Shown: piece after piece, positions 1 to 9,553 of the stretch
Numbering within the stretch: position 1 is the first letter of the stretch
Layout: the number at the start of each line of letters is the position of its first letter
Assembly (NCBI GenBank): GCA_951812345.1
Contig: OX638295.1
Span: 1,312,759 to 1,376,758 of the forward strand
From: Rhodothermales bacterium
GTDB lineage: Bacteria; Bacteroidota; Rhodothermia; Rhodothermales; VXPQ01
DNA length: 64,000 nucleotides
Direction: 5' to 3'
Made by a program: the position numbers and the translations under genes
The notes under the pieces: generated by a model
Databases searched by the model: none
Seen by the model: the letters and a program-made list of their open reading frames with translations, nothing else
Told to the model about the DNA's origin: nothing

Positions 1-16
1 GAAAGGCGAAGGATAA

Positions 17-1360
17 TTGAAAGAGACGGCCATGCGCCCTTCTTTTTCTTGTCGGGCCGAAGATTCCCTCCGGATTTTTGGCGCAGGCGTAGGCGCTGTG
101 CAAGCGGATGCCCTGCTGGATGGCGCGGACTGGATGGCGGAGCTTTCCCGCCCTCTTGACGGGTACGACGAGATATTTGTGGTCGGCATGGGGAAAGCTT
201 CCATAGCAATGGCTGCGGCGCTGCAGACACACCCCTCTATTCTCGACAAACGCAAAACATCCGGATGGGTATCCGCTCCTTACGGATATACGCGGGAAGG
301 ATGGTTCGGCAGGCCGCCGGTCTCGGACGATCTGAAAATGAAAAACTTTGGCGTTATCGAGGCGGGCCATCCTTTGCCCGATAAGAACAGCGAGATGGCG
401 GGGAATTTCGCAATGGTCGGAGCGCAATGTCGCGGCCCCGACGATTTGCTTATCGTCCTTGCTTCGGGAGGCGGCTCTTCGCTGTGCGTTGCGTTCCCGG
501 CAGGCATTTCGCTGGAGGACGCCCGCGAAGCGTTTTACAGGCTGCTTGTCGCCGGAGCGGACATTCACGCCATAAACAAGGTGCGCCGGCGCATCTCGCA
601 TATTGGAGGCGGCGGTCTGGCCCAGGCGGCGGCGCCCGCCGAGGTGCTGACGCTGTGTCTTTCCGATGTGCCGGGCGACGATACGGAAAATATGTACGTT
701 ATCGGAGGCGGTCCAACCCTGCCCGATCCGTATACGGCGCAAGAGGCGCTGGATGTATTGAAACGGTACGGCGAGAAAGTCCCTGCCAGCGTTTGGCGAT
801 ATGTCGAGGAAAGCATCAGGCGTTCCGAACCGCCCGCACCGGAATCCGGACGGGTGCATGCCGTGCTGCTGGGAAGCGTGCGCACGGCGCTGGAGGCCGC
901 TGCCGCCGAAGCAAAGCAGTTAGGTTACCGTGTCGAGGTCGTTTCGTGTGAGATGTCCGGAGAGGCGCGGGAAGTCGGGGAGGCTATGGCCCGTCGCGCG
1001 CTGGCGCAGGAGCCCGGATGGTGCCTGTTATGGGGGGGCGAAACATTTGTGACGGTCCAGGGGGATGGTCTTGGAGGACGCAATCAGGAGCTTGCGCTTG
1101 CCGCCGCCATCCGTATGGCGGGGGAGGGGAAAGACGTAAGCCTTATGAGCGCGGGCACCGATGGGATAGACGGCCCTACGGATGCCGCCGGTGCGATAGC
1201 TACTCCGGATACGGTGGCCGAGGCGCGTCAGCGAGGCCTGGACCCGGAGGCGTTTCTGAAACGGAACGACGCCTACGGATTCTGGCGCCGGATGCCGGGA
1301 TTTCTACAGACAGGCCCAACCCATACGAACGTGATGGACATACAGATTGTCCTCACATAA
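17..1360 (+). CDS. Glycerate 2-kinase, MOFRL family
   Basis: Predicted to phosphorylate D-glycerate with ATP to 2-phosphoglycerate in the cytoplasm, feeding glyoxylate- or serine-derived carbon into lower glycolysis. The 447-aa length and two-domain layout fit the DUF4147/MOFRL glycerate kinase family. A Rossmann-like N-terminal part carries VGMGKAS (56-62), LASGGGSS (148-155) and SDVPGDD (216-222). The C-terminal MOFRL domain contains WGGET, the GGRNQEL motif and SAGTDGIDGPTDAAG. The TTG start at 17 is preceded by AAGGA at 9-13, only 3 nt away. ATG at 32 is an equally good start (442 aa). The gene stands alone and its stop codon lies a few bases before repeat copy A. The family assignment is firm; the physiological pathway is inferred. 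Confidence 0.92.
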   Translation: MKETAMRPSFSCRAEDSLRIFGAGVGAVQADALLDGADWMAELSRPLDGYDEIFVVGMGKASIAMAAALQTHPSILDKRKTSGWVSAPYGYTREGWFGRPPVSDDLKMKNFGVIEAGHPLPDKNSEMAGNFAMVGAQCRGPDDLLIVLASGGGSSLCVAFPAGISLEDAREAFYRLLVAGADIHAINKVRRRISHIGGGGLAQAAAPAEVLTLCLSDVPGDDTENMYVIGGGPTLPDPYTAQEALDVLKRYGEKVPASVWRYVEESIRRSEPPAPESGRVHAVLLGSVRTALEAAAAEAKQLGYRVEVVSCEMSGEAREVGEAMARRALAQEPGWCLLWGGETFVTVQGDGLGGRNQELALAAAIRMAGEGKDVSLMSAGTDGIDGPTDAAGAIATPDTVAEARQRGLDPEAFLKRNDAYGFWRRMPGFLQTGPTHTNVMDIQIVLT

Positions 1361-1365
1361 TTTAA

Positions 1366-1618
1366 GGATACTCTGACCAAAACCGCTTTGCTCAGCGCTT
1401 CACGTTCGTGCGTAAACGACATCATGGTTTCCTCGTTGCAATTTGCAAAAAACACTGAGGTTTCGGGCATCGCGGACGTGAAGCGCCCTTCGGGAGGCTG
1501 CGAGAAGCACGCTGGCCGCGTCATTCCTCATTGTGTGGGGCCTACCACACTGCTTCGTCATTCCTTGCCAGCCCACTTCTCACAACCTCTGAGATTTGCG
1601 GACTTAATCAGAGTATCC
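1366..1618 (+). mobile_element. 253-bp inverted-repeat element, copy A
   Basis: The copy begins GGATACTCTGACCAA and ends TTAATCAGAGTATCC, giving near-perfect 15-bp terminal inverted repeats. It is almost identical to the inner copy at 10386-10638, with the same length and only about half a dozen differences. A 96-nt hairpin lies at 1494-1589. One frame is open across the whole element (84 codons), but I do not regard it as a gene because other copies break it. Flanks are TTAA on the left and TTAG on the right, a 3/4 match for a 4-bp target duplication. It lies between the glycerate kinase gene and tRNA-Asp. Confidence 0.85.
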
Positions 1619-1684
1619 TTAGGGAGGAGAAAGCGCGTTGCGGCGCAAGCCGTGCGGTGGCGGCACGGAAAGACATGGCGTAAG

Positions 1685-1759
1685 CGGTCCGGACGGGACT
1701 CGAACCCGCGACCTCCTGCGTGACAGGCAGGCGTTCTAACCAAACTGAACTACCGGACC
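1685..1759 (-). tRNA. tRNA-Asp (GTC)
   Basis: Read on the minus strand the segment folds as a cloverleaf. The acceptor stem is GGTCCGG/CCGGACC, followed by a D arm starting at TAGTTCAG. The anticodon stem CCTGC/GCAGG has loop CTGTCAC, so the anticodon is GTC. The T arm is GCGGG-TTCGAGT-CCCGT. A G discriminator follows, as expected for tRNA-Asp, and CCA is not encoded. Confidence 0.95.
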
Positions 1760-2127
1760 AATACGGTACGGTCGCTGTACCCTGAGAATGTGCAACGGTT
1801 CCGTCTTTACGGGAATTGCACAGAGGCGCTGGGACTGGTTTCTGTTTTGGTGCGAGATGCTGTTTGGGTCCGGCGGTGCACTGTTTTTTTACCTGATCGA
1901 TGCACAACTTGACGCGAGTAGACATATGGCCGAACCGGCACCGTCCCTCGGATGAAGGACGGCGCCCGGCCCGGCACTACGCAGCACATCTCGCCGGATG
2001 TGTGCTATTAGACACATACGGCAGCATTATATAACCTCGTAACGAAAAAAAACGCCATCCGGCGATTTCATCGTGCCGCTGTTCCAGAAACCGTTATGCC
2101 GAAAGGGACGTACAAGGCGCCCTTTCC
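1760..2127. other. Intergenic region between two tRNA genes
   Basis: I see no credible gene in these 368 bases. Open frames here are short and overlap the tRNA flanks on the opposite strand. A small inverted repeat, CCGTCC/GGACGG, lies near 1945-1966 without a following T-run. The stretch presumably holds the promoters of the two oppositely oriented tRNA genes, but no clear -35/-10 pair stands out. Confidence 0.5.
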
Positions 2128-2200
<73 letters not shown>

Positions 2201-2381
2201 CTGTTCACTTCTCAATGCGCCGCCACAGGCACGTCCGTGCAAGAGCGCCCAGGCCCGGATGTCTCCCGCATTCGGGCGATATCCTTAACAATATCGTTAA
2301 AATATTCCATTGAATTGAATCGGCGGCGCTAATCCCCGAACTTAATAGCGAGCCTCCTGCACAACTTGCTGGATTCGGCCA

Positions 2382-3596
2382 ATGCCTGATCTCGAAGAGA
2401 AAGAAAACAGAAAGAAAACCATGGTCGCCGCACCGATCCGCACATTATTCGGAATCACGTTACTTATATCGTTTTTTGCAGGCGACGCCACAGGGCAAAC
2501 CGTGAAAATCGGCGGGCTGGCCTACGTGGATTATTTTTACCGGCCCGGCGATGACGATAAGAATGTTTTATGGCAAAGGCCCAAGGATAATCTGTGGGAT
2601 AGCGGACGCGATGAAACCGTCAATGACGCGCTCCACGGGTTTACTTATCGGAGACTGTATCTGACGACCGATGCGGCGATCTCCGAGCGTTTCAAGGCCC
2701 GCTTTCGTCTGGAAGCCAGCGATAACAAAGTCGGTAGCGGTGGGCCGGTCCCTTTCGTGAAAGATATGTGGGTTGATTGGAACTACACCGGTGCTCATTC
2801 CGCCAGGTTAGGCGTCATGCCGCCTCCCGCGTTTCAGCTATCGGAGGGTGTTTGGGGATTTCGCAGTCTGGAAAAGACCATTCTCGATGTGCAGGGGGTC
2901 AACTCGTCCCGCGATTTCGGAATCAGGTTCGATGGCCCCATCCCGATACGCAACGATCTTGTTCGCTACGCGGTGATGCTGGCCAACGGGAACGGGAATC
3001 GTGCAGACGACGACAAATACAAGAAGGGATATGCCCGAATTTCCATCCACCCGTCCGACAAACTGGTCTTCTCGGTGGGGGCGGATTACGAGAAGTATCT
3101 GGACGATTTTATCATAGAGGGGGATATCGTTATATCTCGCCCGTACCGTAAAATGCGGACATCCGTGTTTGGGGGATACGAAGGGGGCATTGTCCGATTC
3201 GGTTTGGAAGCCTTCCTTTATGCGTTGAAGTTTGAGGAGGAGCAGACGTATATCGTACGAAGCGAAAATGCGGATGGATTTATAGAAACGTCTGCTTATG
3301 AGCCGCTCAACCGACTATCCGGTATCAGTGTATTCGGATCGATCAGGGTCAATCCGCAGGTGGAATTCGTAGGTCGGCTCGATCTGACGAAGAACAATGG
3401 CGAATTCGGACAAATCGATCCCCTGCTTAACGAAACGTTCGTATTGGCGGGAATGGCTTTTGCACCCCATGAAAACATTCGCATCATTCCTAACCTGTGG
3501 TGGTTCGTCTCGGATGCACAGTGGGAGGAGGTTCCGGAGGTCTCGGGCAAACAAAAGAACAGAATGGGGCGCGTCACGATCGAGGCGTCGTTTTAG
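2382..3596 (+). CDS. Outer-membrane porin-like beta-barrel protein
   Basis: A 404-aa exported protein with the alternating aromatic/polar strands and final phenylalanine (EASF) of outer-membrane barrels. It resembles the OprP/OprO-like phosphate-selective porin superfamily in pattern (GGLAYVDYFYRP near the mature N terminus, then repeated strands such as RLYLTTDAAISERFKARFRL). The likely start is ATG at 2421, which gives a compact signal peptide (MVAAPIRTLFGITLL...GDATGQ). The ATG at 2382 adds 13 charged residues. Neither start has a strong Shine-Dalgarno sequence. It is a single gene facing nadK. Solute specificity cannot be read from the sequence. Confidence 0.75.
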   Translation: MPDLEEKENRKKTMVAAPIRTLFGITLLISFFAGDATGQTVKIGGLAYVDYFYRPGDDDKNVLWQRPKDNLWDSGRDETVNDALHGFTYRRLYLTTDAAISERFKARFRLEASDNKVGSGGPVPFVKDMWVDWNYTGAHSARLGVMPPPAFQLSEGVWGFRSLEKTILDVQGVNSSRDFGIRFDGPIPIRNDLVRYAVMLANGNGNRADDDKYKKGYARISIHPSDKLVFSVGADYEKYLDDFIIEGDIVISRPYRKMRTSVFGGYEGGIVRFGLEAFLYALKFEEEQTYIVRSENADGFIETSAYEPLNRLSGISVFGSIRVNPQVEFVGRLDLTKNNGEFGQIDPLLNETFVLAGMAFAPHENIRIIPNLWWFVSDAQWEEVPEVSGKQKNRMGRVTIEASF

Positions 3597-3782
3597 CGCC
3601 GCTGCCCTGTACGGATGATTTTTCAGGCGCCCGGCTTGTTTCGAGTTGGCGCGCAATGTCCGGAAATCCGTTTTTCTTCTGGAACGAGTTCACGTCCGAC
3701 ACCCTGGATGGGATACGCAACGACCCGGCAGGCTTAGCTCCTCGCACGCCGGTCTGGCTTTCGGGAAGCCCTGAAGGCCTTC

Positions 3783-4670
3783 TTAATCTCTTCCCCGGGC
3801 ACCCCACATGAGTTTGGAGCGGAGCGTCTGGAAGTAGTGCTGTTCGGGCAGTTTGACAAGGCGCACCCGATGGTTTGCCCTGGCGAACCGGAAGGCTGCG
3901 GGGCGTTCGTCGCGGTCGAAGGATTGGCTGTTCCCGTCGAAGCCCAGCACATACGGCGTGTCGCTGCTCAATACCTCGGCTTCGATAACCGAATCGGCGG
4001 ACAGGACGATGGGGCGTACCGTGAGGCTGTGCGGCGCAAGCGGGGAGAGAATAAACACCTCGCTTCCGGGAACGACAATCGGGCCGCCTACGGACATCGA
4101 GTATGCCGTCGATCCGGTCGGCGTGGCGACGATCAGGCCATCGGCCCAGTAGTCGTTCAGGTGTACGCCGTCCACGGTCACGCGGATCGATATGAGTCCC
4201 GCCGATCCGCTGCGCTCCAGCGCGAATTCGTTGAGCGCCCAGTATTCCCGGTCGCCGCCCGGGCTTGTCACCTGGACGCTCAAAGGAAGGCGCTCCTCGA
4301 TCCGATAGACGCCTTCCTCGAGGGATCGAATCGTGTCCCGGACCTGCGTTACCTCGATATCGGCCAGAAAGCCCAGCCGTCCGATATTTATCCCGAGAAT
4401 GGGTGTTCCGTATGTGCCTGCTTCCTGGGCACTGTTCAAAAGGGTGCCGTCGCCGCCGAACGACAGGATGATGTCCGATTCTTTCGCCAGATCACTGGTG
4501 GCGCAGGATCCGCACAGCGCGGCATCCAGCAGTTCTCGCTCTCTCAGGCCGTTGGCCAGGTCACTATTCAACTTGAAGGAGAGCCCCTCGCGCTTCAGCC
4601 AGGTAACCAGTTCTGCGACCGGCTCCCAGAGGCGTTTTTTTTTCGTGTTGCCTGTAATGCCGTATGTCAT
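3783..4670 (-). CDS. nadK: NAD kinase
   Basis: Phosphorylates NAD to NADP using ATP or inorganic polyphosphate; a cytoplasmic housekeeping enzyme. The 295-aa protein carries the diagnostic GGDGT motif at residues 72-76 and the following INIGRLGFL. The substrate-binding NEFALER segment and ATPTGSTAYSMSVGGPIV are also present. I chose the ATG at 4670 (MTYGITGN...), which places the first beta strand as in other NadK proteins. An in-frame extension to 4739 adds 23 unrelated residues. It is convergent with the porin gene and divergent from comM, so it is probably monocistronic. Confidence 0.95.
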   Translation of the reverse strand: MTYGITGNTKKKRLWEPVAELVTWLKREGLSFKLNSDLANGLRERELLDAALCGSCATSDLAKESDIILSFGGDGTLLNSAQEAGTYGTPILGINIGRLGFLADIEVTQVRDTIRSLEEGVYRIEERLPLSVQVTSPGGDREYWALNEFALERSGSAGLISIRVTVDGVHLNDYWADGLIVATPTGSTAYSMSVGGPIVVPGSEVFILSPLAPHSLTVRPIVLSADSVIEAEVLSSDTPYVLGFDGNSQSFDRDERPAAFRFARANHRVRLVKLPEQHYFQTLRSKLMWGARGRD

Positions 4671-4859
4671 TGATTTATTCGCTTGTGCGGACAGTATCCA
4701 CAGAGAGCTGCAAGGGGCGTTCGCGGGGTGATGGGCCATGAATCTGTCATGGAACTCTCCAAAAGTACGGAATATGCGGTTTGCAGGTTATGCCTGCCCG
4801 TTTTTCGTGTCTATAGACGGGTTCGTCGTATCTCGCCCATCAAATCATGACCCGCTTCC

Positions 4860-6398
4860 ATGCTTTCGCGCGTTTGGAGCGCCGCTACGTGTGGCATAGA
4901 TGCTCTTCCCGTCGAAATCGAAACAAGCATTTCGACGGGATTGCCGAGTTATGCCGTGGTGGGCTTGCCGGACGGAGCGGTTCGGGAGAGTCGTGATCGT
5001 ATATACGCTGCTTTCCAGAACACGGGCATCCCGTTGCCTCACGGAAAGATCACCATTAACCTTGCTCCGGCCGATTTCAGGAAGGAAGGGGCGGCGTTCG
5101 ATCTTCCGATCGCGCTGGGATTACTCGCGGCTCATATGCAGGATGCGAAGCACGAAGCGCTTGCGACGACATGCGTTCTTGGAGAACTGGCGCTGAACGG
5201 CGATGTGCGCCCGATCCGGGGGGTGTTGCCTATGGTGATACGGGCCAGGAGGGAGGGCATAAAATCGGTGATCGTACCTTCCGGAAACGCTCGGGAAGCC
5301 TCTCTGGTCGACGATATGGAGGTGCTTCCTTTGGCCAATATCCGCGAAGGACATGCTTTCCTCAAGCAAGCGCCCGGCGGGCCGGTTCCATTCAGGGAAA
5401 ATACCTCTCGGCTTGTTCACGAATCCCAGCGGGACGACTGCGACTTTTCGGATGTTCGGGGGCAGGAGGACGTAAAACGGGCGCTTGAGGTGGCTGCTGC
5501 GGGCGGGCACAATGCGATGATGGTGGGACCTCCGGGTGCAGGGAAGACCATGCTGGCTCGCAGGATTGCGACCATACTTCCCCCGCTGAGCCGGGAAGAA
5601 GCCCTGGAAACGACGCAGATTCATTCGGTCGGCGGGATATTGAACGAACGGGGCGTGGTGACGATGCGTCCGTTTCGCGCTCCCCATCACACCATTTCGG
5701 ACGCCGGCTTGTGTGGCGGGGGCAGCAATCCCATGCCGGGAGAAATTTCTCTGGCGCACAACGGCGTACTGTTCCTGGACGAGTTACCGGAATTCAAGCG
5801 GCAGGCGCTCGAAGTGCTGCGACAGCCCCTCGAAGAAGGGAAAATCACGATCAGCCGGGCTCGCATTACGGTGGCGTATCCTGCCCGGTTTATGCTTATC
5901 GCCAGCATGAATCCATGTCCATGCGGGATGCAGCACAGCCTGAACGGGAACTGCGTATGCACCCCGGCGCAGATTCAGCGGTATCTTGGAAAAATCAGCG
6001 GTCCTCTCATGGATCGCATTGACCTGCATCTCGAAGTACTGCCGGTACCGTTCGATACATTGTCTGATCGAGGCGAGGCCGAATCATCGGAGGCTGTGCG
6101 CCGCCGCGTCCTGGCTGCGCGGGATATACAGCGCAAGCGGTTCAAGGGCTTGCCGCACAATGCTCACTGCAATGCCCAGATGTCGATGCGGCTCGTCCGA
6201 AAACATTGTTCGCTGGACGCAACGGGAGAAAATCTTCTAAAAACGGTTATTCAACGGCTGGGTCTTAGCGCGCGGGCGTATGGTCGCATACTCAAGGTGG
6301 CTCGCACCATTGCGGATATGGCGGCATCTCAAGCGATCCGTCCCGAACATCTTGCAGAGGCGATCCAGTACCGGGTGCTTGACCGGCGACCCTATTGA
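4860..6398 (+). CDS. comM: YifB/ComM-family Mg-chelatase-like AAA+ ATPase
   Basis: A 512-aa AAA+ protein of the YifB/ComM family. ComM is a branch-migration helicase aiding recombination of DNA taken up during transformation; competence in this organism is not shown. The N-terminal domain has the typical GLPSYAVVGLPDGAVRESR and INLAPADFRKEG. It is followed by Walker A GPPGAGKT (about residue 222), Walker B LFLDELPEF and a CPCG/CVC cysteine pair (MNPCPCGM...NGNCVC). The C-terminal helical domain ends in IQYRVLDRR, a normal family end, so the protein is not truncated. The stop codon TGA at 6396-6398 overlaps the beginning of truncated repeat copy B. Confidence 0.94.
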   Translation: MLSRVWSAATCGIDALPVEIETSISTGLPSYAVVGLPDGAVRESRDRIYAAFQNTGIPLPHGKITINLAPADFRKEGAAFDLPIALGLLAAHMQDAKHEALATTCVLGELALNGDVRPIRGVLPMVIRARREGIKSVIVPSGNAREASLVDDMEVLPLANIREGHAFLKQAPGGPVPFRENTSRLVHESQRDDCDFSDVRGQEDVKRALEVAAAGGHNAMMVGPPGAGKTMLARRIATILPPLSREEALETTQIHSVGGILNERGVVTMRPFRAPHHTISDAGLCGGGSNPMPGEISLAHNGVLFLDELPEFKRQALEVLRQPLEEGKITISRARITVAYPARFMLIASMNPCPCGMQHSLNGNCVCTPAQIQRYLGKISGPLMDRIDLHLEVLPVPFDTLSDRGEAESSEAVRRRVLAARDIQRKRFKGLPHNAHCNAQMSMRLVRKHCSLDATGENLLKTVIQRLGLSARAYGRILKVARTIADMAASQAIRPEHLAEAIQYRVLDRRPY

Positions 6399-6534
6399 AG
6401 CGCCCTTCGGGAGACAGAGGGGGGCACGCTGACCGCATCATTCCTCATTATGCGGGGGGCAGGCCGCACTGCTTCGTCATTCCATGCCAGCGCATCCCTC
6501 TCAGCCTCTGAACTTTGCGGACTTCAGAGTATCC
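6397..6534 (+). repeat. Truncated inverted-repeat element, copy B
   Basis: This keeps only the right half of the 253-bp element: GAAGCGCCCTTCGGG, the hairpin region (6411-6508) and the right end CAGAGTATCC at 6525-6534. The left terminal repeat is missing. The hairpin tip has changed from TGTGG/CCACA in other copies to TGCGG/CCGCA, keeping pairing. Two extra bases break the open frame seen elsewhere. It lies between the convergent comM and DUF5686 genes and touches both stop codons. Confidence 0.8.
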
Positions 6535-8943
6535 TTATAAGAACCGCTTCACGCTGACGCCGATATTATGATCGGGTTTGTCGAGCCTGCGAGAATAACC
6601 GATCTGCAGGATGCCGAAAATGCCGTTCAGCGCAACGGTTATTTCATGGTGCATGCCCTGCGAGGAAAGATGCAGGTTGGGTCGTTCGACGCGAGGGGAG
6701 GACGATATCCAGGTCCGGGCATGGGCTCCGCCGACGATAATGCCATAGCCTCGCTGCGCCAGCCCCTGCAGCCCCAGCATTTCGAAGGGCGTTGTCTGAA
6801 AGTTGTGTTCCCAGAAGAATCCGGCATACCGGTCTCCTTCGTACGGGCGCCCGACCAGCGTACGCAGTGTGCCGAAGACCATGCCGTTCCCAAAGGCGCC
6901 GTCTATGATTCCAAATCGCTGAACGGGCAGACTTCCTTGGTGGGTACCTGCCGTCAGATGGACAGACAGCACGTTCGGAAAAAGCCTGCGCGAGAAAAAG
7001 GTCGGGAAGGTCCATTGGATATTCGTGGCGACGCGCAGGTAGTCCTCGTAGACGTTTTCATCGTCGCCCGTCTCTATTTCCAGTTCGGCGTATCGTCCCC
7101 CGCCCAACAGCATGGTCATTATGTCTGCCGGGTCGCCATAACGAACGGTCACGGAGGCAGATCGTAGTTCCTTATTCGAGACCGGTGGATTCGGGCGCGG
7201 CTTGCCCGATTTGGCGAGAAGATCGTAGGCGGTGACCGCTTCGACCGATTCGGGGATTTCGCGTTGGACGGCAAGCGTGATTCGCAAGCGGTTCCGATCG
7301 TAGCCCCCGGAGATACCCACTCGCCGGTTATGAAGATAGTCGAAATAATCTCCGCCCCCGAAAAGACTGTACATGGAAGCGTACATGGCGCCGTACTGGT
7401 GCGACCGTATCCGGGGCTCGACTCCGTAGAAGTACGATGCGCCGATGAAGCCGTGTCGTTCCGGCCCGAGCCGGATTTCGCCCGAAATATCGTACGACCA
7501 TGGATCTTCCGGTTCACGGCTCCAGCCGCCGCCGCCCTTCACGTACAGTCGTTCCGATTCGTGTTTCATGGACAAACCTCCGTGGAATCCTTCCACGCGG
7601 TTGAAACGAAAACGGGGTTGCACCCACTCGGTCCCGGTAATGAATCCGGAGATGAAACCCGGTTCTTCCGTTTCGCCGTCTTCGTTTGTCTGTGCGTCTG
7701 TCTGGCCGGGGAGTCGCATCAACAACCCGGTCGGCTCGAAAGCCTTTCCGAACGTCATGGTGCTGTCTATTCCGGCGTACGCTACCCGCTCCGGTTCCTC
7801 GAACGGCACGGCAATGCCTTCGCGATCCAGCAGCGTGTCGGCGGCAACGGCTTCCTGGTCTACGCCGAGATATTTGCCCTCGGCGTACAGCGAATCCGGC
7901 AGAACCGCTTCCATCCGGTAATCGGTGATTCGCGAGACTTGCCGGACCTTGAAGGTCGGAAAGGTCAGGAGGGGGCCGAAGGATATGTCGATGCCCAGGT
8001 CGGATCGAAAATCGACGGGGAGCCATGCGCTTCCATCGAAAGAATCGTATTGCTGGTAGAGCGTGGCGTCTATGCCGGTGACCGGAGGCGGAAACAGAAA
8101 GGCCTCTCCCGGCTCCAGCGCGACCTCAAGCAGGGCGCACTCGTCGGAAAGGACCGCAATTTCCCCGACAAATCCGGTGTTCAGCCGGCTTTTCGGCGCA
8201 ACCGTAATGTCATACACAAGACGTTCGTCTATAAGGCGCGTGCCCTGGAGGGAGAAACGGTATGTGTCGAGCGCATCCGGATGCGTTACGCCTACAAAAT
8301 TGTATCCCGCCAGCCGTATATCGTCGTCGTAGAGATTGGCCATAAGCAGCGCTGCCGGTAAGTAATCGGTCAGTTCTATGCCCAGGTTCGAGGTTTGGCG
8401 CCGCGATTTGACCAGTTCGCGCATCCCTTGCTCCTTGTCCCAGAAGACGTCGCTGAGCGTTTCGACGATGGCGACGATACTGGTGTCGTTCGACACGGTG
8501 AACCGGGTATAAGCTTCCGAGGCGTACGACGAAAGCAAGGCCCTGCGCTCCTGTTTCCGGTCGATGACGCAGCGCATGATTCCGATAGCAGGGTTCTCGT
8601 CCGTAACGACGAGTTCGGGCATTTGGTAGGTGGTCGGCTGCATGCGGACTTCGATCTGTTCCACGGACCGGTCCGCAATGGCGTACCGCTGCGATTCGTA
8701 GCCGATGTACCGGAACGCGAGTTCGGCGGGCGTCTCCTCGATGGCTATTTCAAAGACGCCGTCCGCATTGGTGATAGTGCCCCGATACGTTCCTTCGATC
8801 CGTATGTTGGCGGACGGCAGGGATTCTCCCGTCTGCGCGTCAAGGACCTGTCCGCGTACGATGTGTACGGGCGCCTGGGCATGGCCGACCCGGACGCTGG
8901 ACACTCCTGCCAGCATGGTAATGAAAATCAGTTTGCGGAGCAT
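6535..8943 (-). CDS. DUF5686-type outer-membrane protein with CarboxypepD_reg-like domain
   Basis: An 802-aa exported protein. After a signal peptide (MLRKLIFITMLAGVSSVRVGHAQ) comes a carboxypeptidase-regulatory-like beta-sandwich, residues about 28-105, with VRGQVLDAQTGESLPSANI and FRYIGYESQ. The DUF5686 region follows (EAYTRF...SDVFWDKEQGMRELVKSRRQTSNLG) and then a predicted C-terminal barrel ending RFL. This architecture is characteristic of Bacteroidota outer membranes; its molecular function is not established. It is last in a minus-strand run after exbB-exbD, suggesting an envelope role. Its TAA stop directly abuts the end of repeat copy B. Confidence 0.85.
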   Translation of the reverse strand: MLRKLIFITMLAGVSSVRVGHAQAPVHIVRGQVLDAQTGESLPSANIRIEGTYRGTITNADGVFEIAIEETPAELAFRYIGYESQRYAIADRSVEQIEVRMQPTTYQMPELVVTDENPAIGIMRCVIDRKQERRALLSSYASEAYTRFTVSNDTSIVAIVETLSDVFWDKEQGMRELVKSRRQTSNLGIELTDYLPAALLMANLYDDDIRLAGYNFVGVTHPDALDTYRFSLQGTRLIDERLVYDITVAPKSRLNTGFVGEIAVLSDECALLEVALEPGEAFLFPPPVTGIDATLYQQYDSFDGSAWLPVDFRSDLGIDISFGPLLTFPTFKVRQVSRITDYRMEAVLPDSLYAEGKYLGVDQEAVAADTLLDREGIAVPFEEPERVAYAGIDSTMTFGKAFEPTGLLMRLPGQTDAQTNEDGETEEPGFISGFITGTEWVQPRFRFNRVEGFHGGLSMKHESERLYVKGGGGWSREPEDPWSYDISGEIRLGPERHGFIGASYFYGVEPRIRSHQYGAMYASMYSLFGGGDYFDYLHNRRVGISGGYDRNRLRITLAVQREIPESVEAVTAYDLLAKSGKPRPNPPVSNKELRSASVTVRYGDPADIMTMLLGGGRYAELEIETGDDENVYEDYLRVATNIQWTFPTFFSRRLFPNVLSVHLTAGTHQGSLPVQRFGIIDGAFGNGMVFGTLRTLVGRPYEGDRYAGFFWEHNFQTTPFEMLGLQGLAQRGYGIIVGGAHARTWISSSPRVERPNLHLSSQGMHHEITVALNGIFGILQIGYSRRLDKPDHNIGVSVKRFL

Positions 8944-9053
8944 AGGGAGGATGGAGTAAAAACAGGTCGAAGGCCGGCAAGCGTGTGTGCTTGTGCAGCG
9001 ATTAGAGCAAAAAACATGCCGCCTGCGAGATCACGCCCGCAGAACAGGCAAGA

Positions 9054-9455
9054 TCAAGGCCGGCCGCGTTCCGTGGCCATGAGCACGCGCAGATCCAGGG
9101 CGCGCCCGAGGTTCGCCACAAGTGCGAACTGCGCCACGGTTGCTTCTTCGTCGGCCCGCAGGACCAGGGCCGTTCGATCCCCTTTCGCTTCACGCAGGGC
9201 GTCCGCCAGTTGCTCGCGCTGGACCGGATTCTGGTTCACGTAATATTGTCCATCCGCGGTAATGGCTACCGAGACGTACTGGTCGTCCATCGGGGCAGAG
9301 GTTTCGGCCTGCGGCAGATTCACCTGAATGCCGAATTGGGGAATGAAATTCGACGTCAGAAGGAAAAAGACAAGCAAGAGCAACACGATATCCGTGAGTC
9401 CTGCCAGACTGTACGTTGCAAGCGGTTTGTTATTGCTGGAGAAGTTGAAGTTCAT
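9054..9455 (-). CDS. exbD: ExbD/TolR-family biopolymer transport protein
   Basis: A 133-aa protein with one N-terminal transmembrane helix (LTDIVLLLLVFFLLTSNFIP) that includes the conserved membrane aspartate needed for proton-coupled energisation. A periplasmic domain with QVNLPQAE and LVLRADEEATV follows. With ExbB it forms the proton-driven motor that powers TonB- or Tol-type systems. It lies 98 bp downstream of exbB on the same strand. No tonB or tolB gene is in the window, so ExbD versus TolR is not decided. Confidence 0.93.
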   Translation of the reverse strand: MNFNFSSNNKPLATYSLAGLTDIVLLLLVFFLLTSNFIPQFGIQVNLPQAETSAPMDDQYVSVAITADGQYYVNQNPVQREQLADALREAKGDRTALVLRADEEATVAQFALVANLGRALDLRVLMATERGRP

Positions 9456-9553
9456 GGTCCCTGAGTATGTCGGGCTTGGTTAACGGCCTGCTCCTGCGAA
9501 ATCAAGGCGTGGGATGCATGGGCAGTACCGTATTGAGGGCGTCGCCTGCCGGC

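Noticed and set aside
1494-1589. The 96-nt hairpin as a simple rho-independent terminator
   Set aside because: It has a long branched stem with internal loops and no T-run after either arm in any copy.
1388-1723. Element-internal ORF as a real small gene
   Set aside because: The frame is intact in copies A, C and D but broken in B and E, and it has no fixed start codon across copies; conservation is better explained by the hairpin and ends.
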